From: Marinobacter changyiensis | GTDB lineage: Bacteria; Pseudomonadota; Gammaproteobacteria; Pseudomonadales; Oleiphilaceae | Assembly (NCBI RefSeq): GCF_009193265.1 | Contig: NZ_VZZZ01000001.1 | Location: forward strand, 930,001 to 994,000 | Direction: 5' to 3' | DNA length: 64,000 nt | Shown: one piece after another, positions 45,963 through 54,666 of the stretch | Layout: every line of letters starts with the position of its first letter | How positions within the stretch are numbered: the first letter of the stretch is position 1 | Position numbers and translations under genes: made by a program | The notes under the pieces: generated by a model | The model's input: only the letters and a program-made list of their open reading frames with translations | What the model was told of the DNA's origin: nothing | Database searches by the model: none

Positions 45963-46601
45963 TTACAGTTTTGCCAGCGCCTCAGGCACCGGCGTGTCAC
46001 CGGATACCACATCAAACACGCGGTTAGTGGTGGTATCCGACTCCAGCACTGCCAGCAGCACGCGGGCAACGTCCTGCCGGGGGATCTTGCCGAAGCCCTC
46101 CAGCCTCGCGTTCACCGCAACCTTGCCCGAGCCTTCATCATTGGTCAGCTGGCCCGGGCGAACAATGGTGTAATTCAGGCCGCTGTTTTTCAGGTGCTCA
46201 TCGGCGTTGTGCTTGGCCTGAAGGTAATGTCGGAGTTTTTCCGGCCCCTTTTCAGGCTCCTCGGCATGCATACTGCTCACCATGATAAAACGCTTGATGC
46301 CCATGGCCCTGGCGGTATCTATTAATCGGATAGCCCCGTCCTGATCCACATCGATGGTTTTATCCGGCCCGGTATGAGGGCCTGAGCCAGCGGCAAAAAT
46401 GACCGCATCGCAGCCTTTCATCGCTTCACTACAGTCCTGCTCCAAATCGCCCAGCACGGTTTCCGTAGCGCCCATCTGCTGCAATTCCGGACCCTGATCC
46501 AGGTGCCGGATCATGGCTCGTGCCTCATGATCGCTGTCTGCCATCTCCCGCAACAGGTGTTGCCCGATTTGCCCGTTGGCTCCCGCAATGAACACATGCA
46601 T
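45963..46601 (-). CDS. NAD(P)-binding atypical SDR (YwnB/NmrA-like)
   Basis: This 212-residue Rossmann protein has the cofactor loop GANGQIGQHL at 7-16 and VSSMHAEEP where classical SDRs have the catalytic Ser. The Tyr/Lys pair is reduced to Y-L-Q-A-K, which keeps the spacing. Such proteins act as flavin or quinone reductase-like sensors or as epimerases. AGGAG precedes the ATG. It is convergent with the decarboxylase operon. Confidence 0.83.
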   Translation of the reverse strand: MHVFIAGANGQIGQHLLREMADSDHEARAMIRHLDQGPELQQMGATETVLGDLEQDCSEAMKGCDAVIFAAGSGPHTGPDKTIDVDQDGAIRLIDTARAMGIKRFIMVSSMHAEEPEKGPEKLRHYLQAKHNADEHLKNSGLNYTIVRPGQLTNDEGSGKVAVNARLEGFGKIPRQDVARVLLAVLESDTTTNRVFDVVSGDTPVPEALAKL

Positions 46602-46652
46602 GATCGATCTCCTGCTTAGTTATTTGGCGTAACCATCTACAAAAACCCCACC

Positions 46653-46717
46653 CTGTAGGAGCGGTTTCAACCGCGATCCCAACCATCGGCGACCGCCTCA
46701 TTCGCGACTGAAGTCGC
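46653..46717. repeat. REP-like palindromic sequence
   Basis: TGTAGGAGCGGTTTCAACCG closely resembles the REP core common in pseudomonads. A second hairpin, GCGACT/AGTCGC at 46704-46717, lies nearby in the arrangement of a REP pair. Confidence 0.6.
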
Positions 46718-46813
46718 TGCTTGCATAGCTGAGTGCACTGTACGCACCATTCAAGTCACCGGAGACACGCTTTAACCTTTAGCACGTCTTAACTTGGAGC
46801 GCGCCCAGCGGCC

Positions 46814-46993
46814 TCATATAAAGTAATGCCGAAGCAGTTGCAGCACAACAACCAGCGCCATCAGCGGTATGATCCAGCGCGTAATATTGCCGTAGTCCCG
46901 GGCTTCTCCTTTGGGGGCATATTTTTCGACCAACGGAATAATGATGATCAAAGCCAGAAAAAGCACAGCGAGAATCGTCAGCAGGGTGCCCAT
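46814..46993 (-). CDS. Small two-helix membrane protein
   Basis: The 59-residue protein reads MGTLLTILAVLFLALIIIIP and ends with a second helix (WIIPLMALVVVLQLL). The polar turn between them is basic (EKYAPKGEARD). GGAG lies nine bases before the ATG 46993. No family is recognised. It lies on the same strand as the ADP-ribosylglycohydrolase gene, just downstream of it. Confidence 0.65.
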   Translation of the reverse strand: MGTLLTILAVLFLALIIIIPLVEKYAPKGEARDYGNITRWIIPLMALVVVLQLLRHYFI

Positions 46994-47020
46994 GGTCAAA
47001 ATCTCCGAATAGTTGGATGC

Positions 47021-47788
47021 CTAACCGAATCGCTGGCAGAAATCTTCCGTGATTTTCCGGAGATCCGGTGTTAGCCGCTCCATTACCTCGGTCCTGATGG
47101 CCTCCGGTACCCCGCCGTAGAAAGCTTCGGCAATCCCGCCGGCAATGCAGGCCTGGGTATCGGCGTCACCGCCCAGGGACACTGCGTTCCGTATCGCATC
47201 TTCATAACTGTCGGAATCCAGAAATGCGATCAGCGCTTCGGGAACCGACCCCTGACACGACACATCAAAGGAATAATCCGGACGGATATCCTCTACGCTT
47301 CGGGCCAGATCATAGCCAAACATCTGGCTGATCCGTGACCGGATCTGTTCCTTGTCCGCTCCGACCCGAGCCAGGAAGATAGCCAGCGCAGTGGCCTGGG
47401 CGCCCTTGATGCCTTCCAGGTGGTTATGTGAAATTTCCGCGCTCTCGCGGGCTTCCCGCAGCACATCAGCTTCCAGGTCAAACGCAAAACCGACCGGGCT
47501 CACACGCATCGCAGAACCATTACCCCAACTATTGTAGGGTTGTGGCTCAGCCGAGCGCAGCCAGCTGATGAATGTTCCACCGTAGCCCGCCCCGGGGTAG
47601 CGCCGGCCAAATTCCCAAATCGCCTCCCGATAAGGTCGCCCGGTAACAACTGCATCTGCAACCGCCACAGTCAGCACCGAGTCGTCCGTAAAGGTAGAAC
47701 GCGGACTGAAGAGCGGAAAGTTCTTACTTTTTGTAGGGTTAGCCTCGTAAACCGAACCTATGATGTCGCCCGCAATGGCACCGATCAT
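47021..47788 (-). CDS. ADP-ribosylglycohydrolase-family protein
   Basis: The 255-residue all-helical enzyme has GAIAGDIIGSVYE at the N-terminus, FTDDSVLTVA, and GGDADTQACIAGGIA near 212, which supply the two-Mg2+ ligands (Thr-Asp-Asp and Asp-x-Asp-Thr). Such proteins remove ADP-ribose from proteins or nucleic acids, or act on related nucleosides. I start at the ATG 47788, six bases after AGGAGG, which leaves out 15 residues of the longer open frame. Confidence 0.87.
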   Translation of the reverse strand: MIGAIAGDIIGSVYEANPTKSKNFPLFSPRSTFTDDSVLTVAVADAVVTGRPYREAIWEFGRRYPGAGYGGTFISWLRSAEPQPYNSWGNGSAMRVSPVGFAFDLEADVLREARESAEISHNHLEGIKGAQATALAIFLARVGADKEQIRSRISQMFGYDLARSVEDIRPDYSFDVSCQGSVPEALIAFLDSDSYEDAIRNAVSLGGDADTQACIAGGIAEAFYGGVPEAIRTEVMERLTPDLRKITEDFCQRFG

Positions 47789-48516
47789 GACAAGCCTCCT
47801 CATTGTCAGCGCCACTACCCGTTTTCCGGGCACTGGGCTGATCTGAAATTGCTGTACTCTAAGGTTACCGATTCAGGGGTGTTATTGGGAATAGGCACTT
47901 TCAAAACCACTTTTATACTTATTAATGCGTATTATCGTTTTCAATTCGCAATAAAATAAAACAATAAACAAGTAAAACCATAAGACGCGCCATCAACTGA
48001 CATGAGCATTTATACTACATGACTACTTACGCTGATTTATCAGACCAAACAGTTCCCATCAGACAGGCTTTTGTAAAATGCTGTCAAATAATAAGCATCA
48101 ATACATGACTTCACACTGTTCAGGCTTGCTGATTCGAAACTAAAGCAGGATTCTCGGTTTTTCTTTTCTGGATATATATCTTTACGAAGATCTTCCTTCT
48201 TAAAACTGAACTTTAACTACATCACAATGAAAACGTTGGAAATTATAATCTCCACCGCCTGATAACCTTAATTTAATATATTTATTTATGTATATTTAAT
48301 AGATATAAATAGCTAATAAAAAATATTAAGAATATAACTGCTCGTGACTGAACACACCCTCAGCCGCTCCAAATTTAATAAAAGCACACTCAGGAAAAAT
48401 TCCTTTTTATAAAAGGAATTTGCGCAAGCGCATGAGCGCCCCGGAGGGGGTGTACCTAACCCCTTCCCTATCCAGCTACATAAAATATGGCTGGAACCAA
48501 GAAGTAGGAAACAATC
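47789..48516. other. AT-rich intergenic region upstream of the ice-binding lipoprotein
   Basis: The 728 bp carry no supported gene. From about 47850 to 48400 the base composition is markedly more AT-rich than the surroundings, as in laterally acquired DNA or a silenced promoter. At 48397-48421 there is an 11-bp perfect stem (AAATTCCTTTT/AAAAGGAATTT) with a three-base loop. It is followed by GCGC-AA-GCGC and CCCC-GGA-GGGG hairpins close to the next start codon, so a structured 5' leader is likely. Confidence 0.55.
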
Positions 48517-49986
48517 ATGAATTCGATTCAAAAACATACAAAATCGTTGATAGCGATTTTTATTATGGTGCTAGTAGCATCTATCTCTGCCTGTGGCGGT
48601 GGGAATAGCAGCAATAGCAGTGACAACAGCTCAACTACTTCGACTGATAGTGGGTTAAGCGTCACGGCTACCGGCCCAGCTTCTGATGCTGTCGGCGTAG
48701 GCACCAACAGTGCCGTCACCGCTACCTTCAGTGAAGCGATGAACGCTGATACGTTCAATACCACCAGCTTTACCGTAGGTGCAGACGGCGAAATGCCGAT
48801 GCCGGGTACCGTTAAACTGGATGCTGCAACCAACACTGGCATCTTCCAGACCAGCGGCGGCGATTTCACAGCCAGCACCGAATATACAGCTACCATCACC
48901 ACTGCGGTGAAATCTGTGAATGGCAAGGCATTGGCCAGCAACTATGAATGGAGCTTTACTACCGGCGCTGGTGCCGATATCGATCCACCTACGGTTACCT
49001 CCCGCGATCCGGCTCCCACGGACTCCGGCGTTGCGATCAACCGGAATATTTCCGCCAGCTTCAGCGAAGCGATGCATGTGCCGAGCATTAACAGCTCAAC
49101 CTTTAAGGTGACGGATGCCAATGACAAGCTGGTCACAGGCACGGTAGAAGTTGTTGGCACCACCGCCATATTCGATCCTGCGAATGACCTTACCGTCAAC
49201 GCCACATATACCGCCACCCTCACTACCGGCGTTACGGATCTTGCCGGAAATGCCCTGGCTGAAAGCAGTTGGAAATTCACAACCGGCACCAGTACAGCCC
49301 AAGGCCCGGCTCCGGTTACACTTGGTACCGCAGGTAATTACGTGATTCTGGCGAAAACCGCCATTTCCACCACTGGCGTCACTGACATTACTGGCGACAT
49401 TGCACTCAGCCCCGCTGCAGAAAGCTTCATCACTGGCTTCTCCCTGGTGCGTGACGCAACCGGTACCTTCGCTAAATCGAGCATTGTGACCGGCGAAATC
49501 TTCGCGGCCGACATGACAGCACCGACACCGTCAAAGCTCACCACTGCCATCAGTGATATGGAAACCGCCTACACTGACGCCGCCGGACGCTCAAATCCTG
49601 ACACCACGGAACTCGGTGCCGGCAACATCAGTGGGCTGACGCTCGAGCCGGGCCTTTACAAATGGAGCAGCGATCTGCTGATTGCAACGGACGTAGTTCT
49701 GGAAGGTAGCGCAGATGATGTGTGGATTCTGCAAATCGCCGGTAAGCTTACCGTGAGCAACGACGTTACAGTCAACCTCGTTGGCGGCGCAATGGCGAAG
49801 AATGTGTTCTGGCAGGTGGCGGGTAACACCACCTTCGGTACTACTAGCAACGTCAGTGGTGTATTCCTCAGCAAAACCCTGATCGACATCCAGACCGGAG
49901 CCACTCTCAACGGCCAGGCTCTCGCTCAGACGGCGGTCACCCTGGACGCGAATGCGGTTACGGAACCGGCCGAACCGGTCCAGTAA
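48517..49986 (+). CDS. Ice-binding (DUF3494) lipoprotein with two Ig-like domains
   Basis: The 489-residue precursor has lipobox SISAC (Cys26), then a Ser/Asn/Thr linker and two bacterial Ig-like (Big_5) domains at about 48-150 and 157-258, each with a T-F-S-E/A-S-F-S-E-A-M motif. Residues about 265-480 form a DUF3494 ice-binding domain, recognised from AGNYVILAKTAIS, TTELGAGNISGLTLEPGLYKW, DDVWILQIAGKL and NVFWQVAG. DUF3494 proteins are beta-helices that adsorb to ice. The lipid anchor plus Ig spacers would display the ice-binding face on the cell surface, possibly for ice adhesion. AGGAAAC precedes the ATG. Confidence 0.9.
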   Translation: MNSIQKHTKSLIAIFIMVLVASISACGGGNSSNSSDNSSTTSTDSGLSVTATGPASDAVGVGTNSAVTATFSEAMNADTFNTTSFTVGADGEMPMPGTVKLDAATNTGIFQTSGGDFTASTEYTATITTAVKSVNGKALASNYEWSFTTGAGADIDPPTVTSRDPAPTDSGVAINRNISASFSEAMHVPSINSSTFKVTDANDKLVTGTVEVVGTTAIFDPANDLTVNATYTATLTTGVTDLAGNALAESSWKFTTGTSTAQGPAPVTLGTAGNYVILAKTAISTTGVTDITGDIALSPAAESFITGFSLVRDATGTFAKSSIVTGEIFAADMTAPTPSKLTTAISDMETAYTDAAGRSNPDTTELGAGNISGLTLEPGLYKWSSDLLIATDVVLEGSADDVWILQIAGKLTVSNDVTVNLVGGAMAKNVFWQVAGNTTFGTTSNVSGVFLSKTLIDIQTGATLNGQALAQTAVTLDANAVTEPAEPVQ

Positions 49987-50016
49987 AACCATCAGCACGT
50001 AAGCCTTTAAAAAAAG

Positions 50017-50042
50017 AAAGGACCCTTCGGGGTCCTTTATTG
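50017..50042. terminator. Bidirectional intrinsic terminator
   Basis: AAAGGACCC (50017-50025), a TTCG tetraloop, and GGGTCCTTT (50030-50038) form a perfect nine-pair stem. It is flanked by A-rich and T-rich runs between the convergent ice-binding and diguanylate cyclase genes. Confidence 0.88.
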
Positions 50043-50045
50043 GTT

Positions 50046-51410
50046 TCAGGCGCTGGTCACAGGTTCAGCCAGATCCGGCTTTTGCTGGTCAGGCTGAATC
50101 CGGGAAAAGCTGTGAACCTGATTCCGCCCGTTTTTCTTTGCCCGGTACATGGCCTGATCGGCGTGCATCAGTAGCTGATCGGGTGTCTTTCCATCCTGAG
50201 GATAACGCGCGATACCGATGCTGCCCGACACTCGGGAAGCGCCACCGCCAAAATCAAAGGGTTTCGCCAGTTCACTGATAATTCCGCGGGCAAGCTGCTC
50301 TATCTGCGCGAGGTCGCCTATATCCAGCAGGATGACGGTGAACTCGTCACCACTGAGCCGGGCAACCGTGTCTTCCTCACGCACACTGCCAAGAAGGCGT
50401 TTGGAGGCCTGCTTCAAGAGCTGGTCGCCGGCTTCATGGCCCAGTGTGTCATTGACCTCCTTAAAGTTATCGAGGTCAACGAACAGCAGCGCGAAAGGTG
50501 CGCCGGTGCGTTCAGAATGCCGGGTTTGCTGGTCCAGCCGGTCCCGGAACAGTCTCCTGTTGGGCAGATCGGTGAGCAGGTCATAGTTGGCATGTCGCCA
50601 GATCTCCGCCTCGGCCTTGCGTCGCTCGGTAATATCCCGGGCCGCTCCGGCAATGGCTTCAACCAAGCCGCTGGCATCCATTACGGGTGAATAGATATAT
50701 TCATACCAGCGTTTTTCTGATCCGGTCCCTGCCGTGACTTCCCCACGAAGAGTTTTCTTCATTTCTATGACGGTTTCGAACTGGCTGGGCAGGTCGTTAT
50801 CCTGCTCGGGCCACATGTCAGCCACGGCAACGCCCGCGAGTTGATTCACAGGCCTGCCCAGCAGCACGGCGGTGGCGATGTTTGCGAACACAACGCGGCC
50901 GCTGAGGTCGACAAGGTAAGCGGGATCGGGAGACCCCGACAGCATGGAAAGGAAACTCCGCTCCTGCTTTTCCTTCTCTTCGGTAAAGCTCTCAATCGAT
51001 CCAAGAAGCGCCTGATCAATGGCCCGGTCAAACAGCACCAATTCTCCTAAACTCGAAGGTCTTAGATCGAAAGCATCCTGGGTCCACAGTTCAACTACGC
51101 TGCTGCGCAAAGCAAAGAATTCGCCCGCAAGTTCGACAATATCGAGGCCTAACTGGCGGCGTTCCTGCCCGTGATAGCGGGAAGATATGCTGGCTTCGTC
51201 AAGGTTCGGGGTTTTTGCTCCCCGGTCATCACGTTGGCGCTCTGACTGGTACTGGTCCATTTCATGAACGATTGAGAGCAACATGGCTTTGGCGTGATCG
51301 CGGCGCTCAACTTTTGAAGCGGATTTGTCATGTAAGAGGTCTTTGGCATTATCTTCCCAAACCTGAAGAACTGCCTCCATATTGACCGAGATCCATTCTG
51401 ATAAGCGCAT
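50046..51410 (-). CDS. Diguanylate cyclase with RsbRD-like and PAS domains
   Basis: The 454-residue protein has an N-terminal helical RsbRD-type sensor region (about 1-140), a PAS domain (about 150-265, ending in ARDITERRKAEAE), and a GGDEF domain. The active-site motif is S353-G-D-E-F357, a tolerated SGDEF variant, so c-di-GMP synthesis is likely retained. No RxxD inhibitory site precedes it at the usual distance. No EAL domain or membrane helix is seen. It is a cytosolic sensor that could switch the cell between swimming and attachment. Confidence 0.9.
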   Translation of the reverse strand: MRLSEWISVNMEAVLQVWEDNAKDLLHDKSASKVERRDHAKAMLLSIVHEMDQYQSERQRDDRGAKTPNLDEASISSRYHGQERRQLGLDIVELAGEFFALRSSVVELWTQDAFDLRPSSLGELVLFDRAIDQALLGSIESFTEEKEKQERSFLSMLSGSPDPAYLVDLSGRVVFANIATAVLLGRPVNQLAGVAVADMWPEQDNDLPSQFETVIEMKKTLRGEVTAGTGSEKRWYEYIYSPVMDASGLVEAIAGAARDITERRKAEAEIWRHANYDLLTDLPNRRLFRDRLDQQTRHSERTGAPFALLFVDLDNFKEVNDTLGHEAGDQLLKQASKRLLGSVREEDTVARLSGDEFTVILLDIGDLAQIEQLARGIISELAKPFDFGGGASRVSGSIGIARYPQDGKTPDQLLMHADQAMYRAKKNGRNQVHSFSRIQPDQQKPDLAEPVTSA

Positions 51411-51537
51411 GCATTCATACTCTATTAATTAAGGAACCGACGGATCAGATGAGACCAGCCCACACCGACCAAGAACAATTAAATTTACGTGGTGGCAGAA
51501 ATCGCAAAATCCGGCGCTCGAAAACGCCTGCGGGTCA

Positions 51538-52503
51538 TTAAAGTCCCTGCGAGCCCCGACGCAGCCAGTCATGGACGAAGGCAAGCTTACGCCGCGCCGT
51601 GTCTGACAGGGCGAACGGATAAAGATCCGACAACCCCATAGAGCGGTTGATGTGGTTCACCCCGACTGCGAGAGACGCCGCGATATGAATCAGGCGGTGG
51701 GCGTCTGGCTCCGAGTAAGGGTCCCAACCCGGGCCCGGCATATCTGGTGACGACAACCCTGCCGCCACGAAGCTGTCCGTGATATCTGTCAGATGCAGCA
51801 GGTGGGCGGCGGTTTCGGCCCAGTCTTCATGGGGGTGCGCAGACGCATAGGTGGTCAGGTAATACTGGCGCCAATCAGCCCCGGGGCCTTGCTTGTAGTG
51901 GCGCTGGAGTGCAGCGGCGTAATCCGCACGCTCATCGCCGAACATCGCCCGGAAGGTATCCAGAAAATCCTGGCGCAGACTCAACCGCCACCAGAGCATA
52001 TGGGAGATTTCGTGTCGCATGTGGCCGATCATGGTGCGGTAAGGCTCATCCAGCGCCTGACGACGGGTTATGCTCAGTACCGGGTCCGCCTCCGCTACGC
52101 TGATGGTCACTACGCCCGCGGCGTGCCCCATGAAAACTGGCGTCGGGCCCTCGGCGAGCATATGGAAAACCGGCCGCGCGCCGGGGTCCTCTGGCCGAAA
52201 CCAGTGCCAGCGCCCAAGATTGTCGATCGCCCAGCGTTTGGCAGCCTCGGTCTTGGCCCAGTTCGGGAAAGCTCCGGGTATGGACGGGTCCGGGGCCAGC
52301 GCGGTCATGGCGCAGGATCGGCAGAAGGCACCCTGCTCAGGCGCAATCCAGTTACACCCGATCACCTCACGGTTGGCGCAAAAAGGTGGCATCGGCAGAA
52401 AAGCACGGGCCTGGGGGTCATAGGCGACGGGGGTTCCATCGGCGGTAGCGAGGTTATCGAACCAGAGTGAACCTGAACCGACAGGATTGGCAAATACACG
52501 CAT
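51538..52503 (-). CDS. Putative zinc-binding metallopeptidase
   Basis: The 321-residue protein has a zinc-ribbon-like N-terminus with Cys42, Cys50, Cys61 and Cys64 (C-x2-C), and H164-EIS-H168, a standard HExxH metallopeptidase motif, in the middle. E-D-W-A-E-T-A-A-H near 244-252 probably gives the third ligand. This arrangement is that of the DUF4157/Mx-like family of putative peptidases. I start at the ATG 52503, preceded by GGAGGG. The 16 residues before it in frame are not typical. Substrate unknown. Confidence 0.82.
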   Translation of the reverse strand: MRVFANPVGSGSLWFDNLATADGTPVAYDPQARAFLPMPPFCANREVIGCNWIAPEQGAFCRSCAMTALAPDPSIPGAFPNWAKTEAAKRWAIDNLGRWHWFRPEDPGARPVFHMLAEGPTPVFMGHAAGVVTISVAEADPVLSITRRQALDEPYRTMIGHMRHEISHMLWWRLSLRQDFLDTFRAMFGDERADYAAALQRHYKQGPGADWRQYYLTTYASAHPHEDWAETAAHLLHLTDITDSFVAAGLSSPDMPGPGWDPYSEPDAHRLIHIAASLAVGVNHINRSMGLSDLYPFALSDTARRKLAFVHDWLRRGSQGL

Positions 52504-52659
52504 AGAACAGCCCTCCAGAAGAGCAACGAGCAAAGGGCAGTTAAAGTGCACACGAGATTGTGCTCATGCCTGGACTTTGTCAAGTTTTGTAACTACCGTC
52601 CCCAGCCACACAAAGCGTTATTATATTGATAAAGCGCAATGATTAATCAGGAGAAAGCT

Positions 52660-53478
52660 ATGGCTAAGGACACACCAGCGACTGATCAGTACGAAGCGCT
52701 CTCACTGTTTGCGCGAGCCGGCTACGCGGCGCGAGGTATTGTGTATCTGTTAATCGGGGGCCTGGCCGCGTTAGCTGCGTTTGGTCAAGGTGGACAGACC
52801 GAGGGCAGCCAGGGCGCACTGGAACGGTTGTTGATTGCACCGGGGGGCACTGTGTTGCTGGGTGCCATGGCTTTTGGCCTGCTAGGCTACGCCACCTGGC
52901 GCACTATCCAGGCTGTGAAAGATACCGACCACCACGGCTTGGGCGCCAAGGGCATTGCCATCCGGACTGGTTTGCTGGTGAGTGCGGTCATCCATGTTTT
53001 ACTGGCCGTTTTTGCGGTCAATCTGATTTTCCATTTTGCCGCATCCTCCGGAAGCTCCGGTGGCGGATCGCAAGGCATGGCCACCTGGCTGATGAAGCTG
53101 CCCTACGGGCCGTGGATAGTCGGTGCCGTCGGCCTGACCTTCATAGGTGCCGGCATCGCCCACGCCGTCAAAGGCTGGAAGTCACAATTTGATCGTCACT
53201 TCAACATGCCCACCAAAACCCAGCAATGGGCCTACCCTATTTGCCGCTTTGGCCTCGCGACCCGTGGCCTGGTCTTTGTGCTTGTCGGTAGCTTCTTTAT
53301 TATCGCCGCCTACCAGTTCAACCCCGACGAAGCAGGCGGCCTTGCCGAAGTTTTCAGCACCCTTCGCAGCCAGATGTTCGGCAAATGGTTGCTGGCCTTC
53401 GTTGCGACAGGTTTGTTCGCATTCGGGCTCTATAGCCTGCTGGAAGCGCTTTATCGCCGGGTTAACCCGGCGTCATGA
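52660..53478 (+). CDS. DUF1206 membrane protein
   Basis: This 272-residue protein has six membrane helices as three pairs. Each pair begins with a related G-Y/F-x-x-R-G-I/L-V-Y/F motif (FARAGYAARGIVYLLIG, then similar segments near 105 and 200), the mark of DUF1206. AGGAG precedes the ATG at 52660; the open frame extends seven residues further upstream. Function unknown. Confidence 0.85.
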   Translation: MAKDTPATDQYEALSLFARAGYAARGIVYLLIGGLAALAAFGQGGQTEGSQGALERLLIAPGGTVLLGAMAFGLLGYATWRTIQAVKDTDHHGLGAKGIAIRTGLLVSAVIHVLLAVFAVNLIFHFAASSGSSGGGSQGMATWLMKLPYGPWIVGAVGLTFIGAGIAHAVKGWKSQFDRHFNMPTKTQQWAYPICRFGLATRGLVFVLVGSFFIIAAYQFNPDEAGGLAEVFSTLRSQMFGKWLLAFVATGLFAFGLYSLLEALYRRVNPAS

Positions 53479-53490
53479 CCGGGTTTTATT
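53464..53490 (+). terminator. Terminator overlapping the DUF1206 stop
   Basis: AACCCGG (53464-53470) pairs with CCGGGTT (53479-53485), followed by TTATT. The stem begins inside the last codons of the gene. Confidence 0.55.
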
Positions 53491-53730
53491 AGCACCGAGC
53501 CTCATGCAAGTGCCCCTCCACGTACTTGTGGAGAATACCCTGATGTTGATACGGACATCTTTCTTGATCAAGGCTTCCGCACGTTGCTGATGCCGTGCTT
53601 TTCGCTGTTCAAAATCCGGTGCTCGCTGGCATTCACCCGCATCGAACGGAGACGTGAAACGGTTTCAATGTCCCGAAGTTTCACCGTCACCATCACTGAG
53701 CCTCCATTCATGGAGAAGACCACTTAAACA

Positions 53731-54025
53731 TTAACCGGGAACCCGTTCTTTCAAAAACCGCACTACCCCTTCCCCCAGGGCTTCACCCTGGTCTTCCTGT
53801 AAGACATGGGCACCAGTTTTAATAGTGACGTGCTCCAGTTCCCGGGGCACCGGGGGTGAATTTCTGGAAGTACTTGTCCGCACCTCTGGTGACGAGGTGT
53901 GAGTCGTTGGAGGCGGTCAGGAAAGGGTTTTGCCATTGGCCCAGGACTTTCCAGGCTTTGCGGTTGGGCTCAGCGGTGACGTCCAGTTCCTGGAGGGCTG
54001 GCTTCATCCAGATTACTCCAGCCAT
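53731..54025 (-). pseudogene. Haloalkane-dehalogenase-like alpha/beta hydrolase, C-terminal fragment with frameshift
   Basis: The frame from 54025 reads NRKAWKVLGQWQNPFLTA and KYFQKFTPGAPG, the late region of haloalkane dehalogenases. It then shifts near 53852, and the next frame continues HVTIKTGAHVLQEDQGEAL to a stop at 53731, carrying the usual catalytic-His region (AHVLQED). The N-terminal two thirds with the nucleophile are absent. It is a non-functional relic. Confidence 0.7.
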
Positions 54026-54504
54026 TTACTCATTTTCGCCCTGGCCTCAGAGATAGTGACACTATAGTGTTACTTTTCGGGTGAAGTTTAGCCCCGAACA
54101 CGGCTCCCGTGCGGTGGCACTTTGAAGTCGGCCTGCGCCGTCATTCCAATCCGGTCAATGAAGGAACCCAGTTGGCTACCGTGCTGATGACCACAGCTCC
54201 GGTAGCGTTGGCGACGCCGGACTTCAAACTGTTTCGCGGAATGAGGACACCCCTGAAGACGGCTTCTTCGAGTAGCGAGGCGAGGCGCCGCCGCGCTGAT
54301 CCCTCATCTTTATAAGGCCTGCCATCACCGGTGACAAAATCGCAGCGAAGCGAAGAGTTTGTCACCCGGTGCATGGCCTGACTGGTTAACGATCCTCATG
54401 CAGGCAACCTTCGACATCGGCACCGATCCGGATCAGGCCAGGACAGCCCTGGAGGAAGGGTCTGCCACTCGCCCCCTGGGCGCGCGGCTTGGGTACCAAA
54501 CTCA
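54026..54504. other. Decayed intergenic stretch
   Basis: No supported gene in 479 bp. It contains an imperfect inverted repeat at 54315-54379 and a short run (MQATFDIGTDPDQA at 54398) faintly like an RND-pump segment, too short to call. It belongs to the zone of gene fragments around it. Confidence 0.4.
54315..54379. repeat. Imperfect 65-bp inverted repeat
   Basis: The inner arms are GGTGACAAA (54330-54338) and TTTGTCACC (54358-54366). The pairing extends outward with gaps to AGGCC (54315-54319) and GGCCT (54375-54379). The centre is a 19-base loop. It lies within decayed sequence. Confidence 0.5.
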
Positions 54505-54666
54505 TCAGCTACCTTTCAGGTTAATCTGCTTCGAACCTGCAGAGGTAATTTGCCCACTTTTACCTTTGACTACGTATTCAACAGCCCCGCCAGACTTTAA
54601 AAAAGCAGCAGTTTGCTCCTCAATTGTGGCGGTAGTGACTGCATCTTTTTCGGGTTTCTTGCTCAT
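54505..54666 (-). CDS. Small basic protein, 53 residues, unknown function
   Basis: An intact frame from the ATG at 54666, preceded by GGGAG, to TGA at 54505. It begins MSKKPEKDAV, and residues 20-38 read AAFLKSGGAVEYVVKGKSG, which has the look of small proteobacterial regulators that bind RNA polymerase or nucleic acid (A-F-L-x-x-G-G pattern). The sequence is lysine-rich and soluble. It is the only intact gene within a zone of relics, so it may be a recent arrival or simply a conserved small gene. Confidence 0.6.
   Translation of the reverse strand: MSKKPEKDAVTTATIEEQTAAFLKSGGAVEYVVKGKSGQITSAGSKQINLKGS

Noticed and set aside
48397..48510. Possible c-di-GMP or other known riboswitch before the ice-binding gene
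   Set aside because: The hairpins do not match the GEMM consensus or any riboswitch core I could recognise. Recorded only as a structured leader.
53564..53691. Short minus-strand frame beginning MVTVKLRDIETVSRLR
   Set aside because: About 41 residues, no clear ribosome site and no family resemblance, inside the decayed zone.
54315..54390. Integron attC site
   Set aside because: The inverted repeat lacks the paired R-Y-Y-Y-A-A-C and G-T-T-R-R-R-Y core sites, and no integrase or cassette array is present.
54398..54460. RND-pump-like peptide (MQATFDIGTDPDQA)
   Set aside because: Too short, and no neighbouring frames continue the family.
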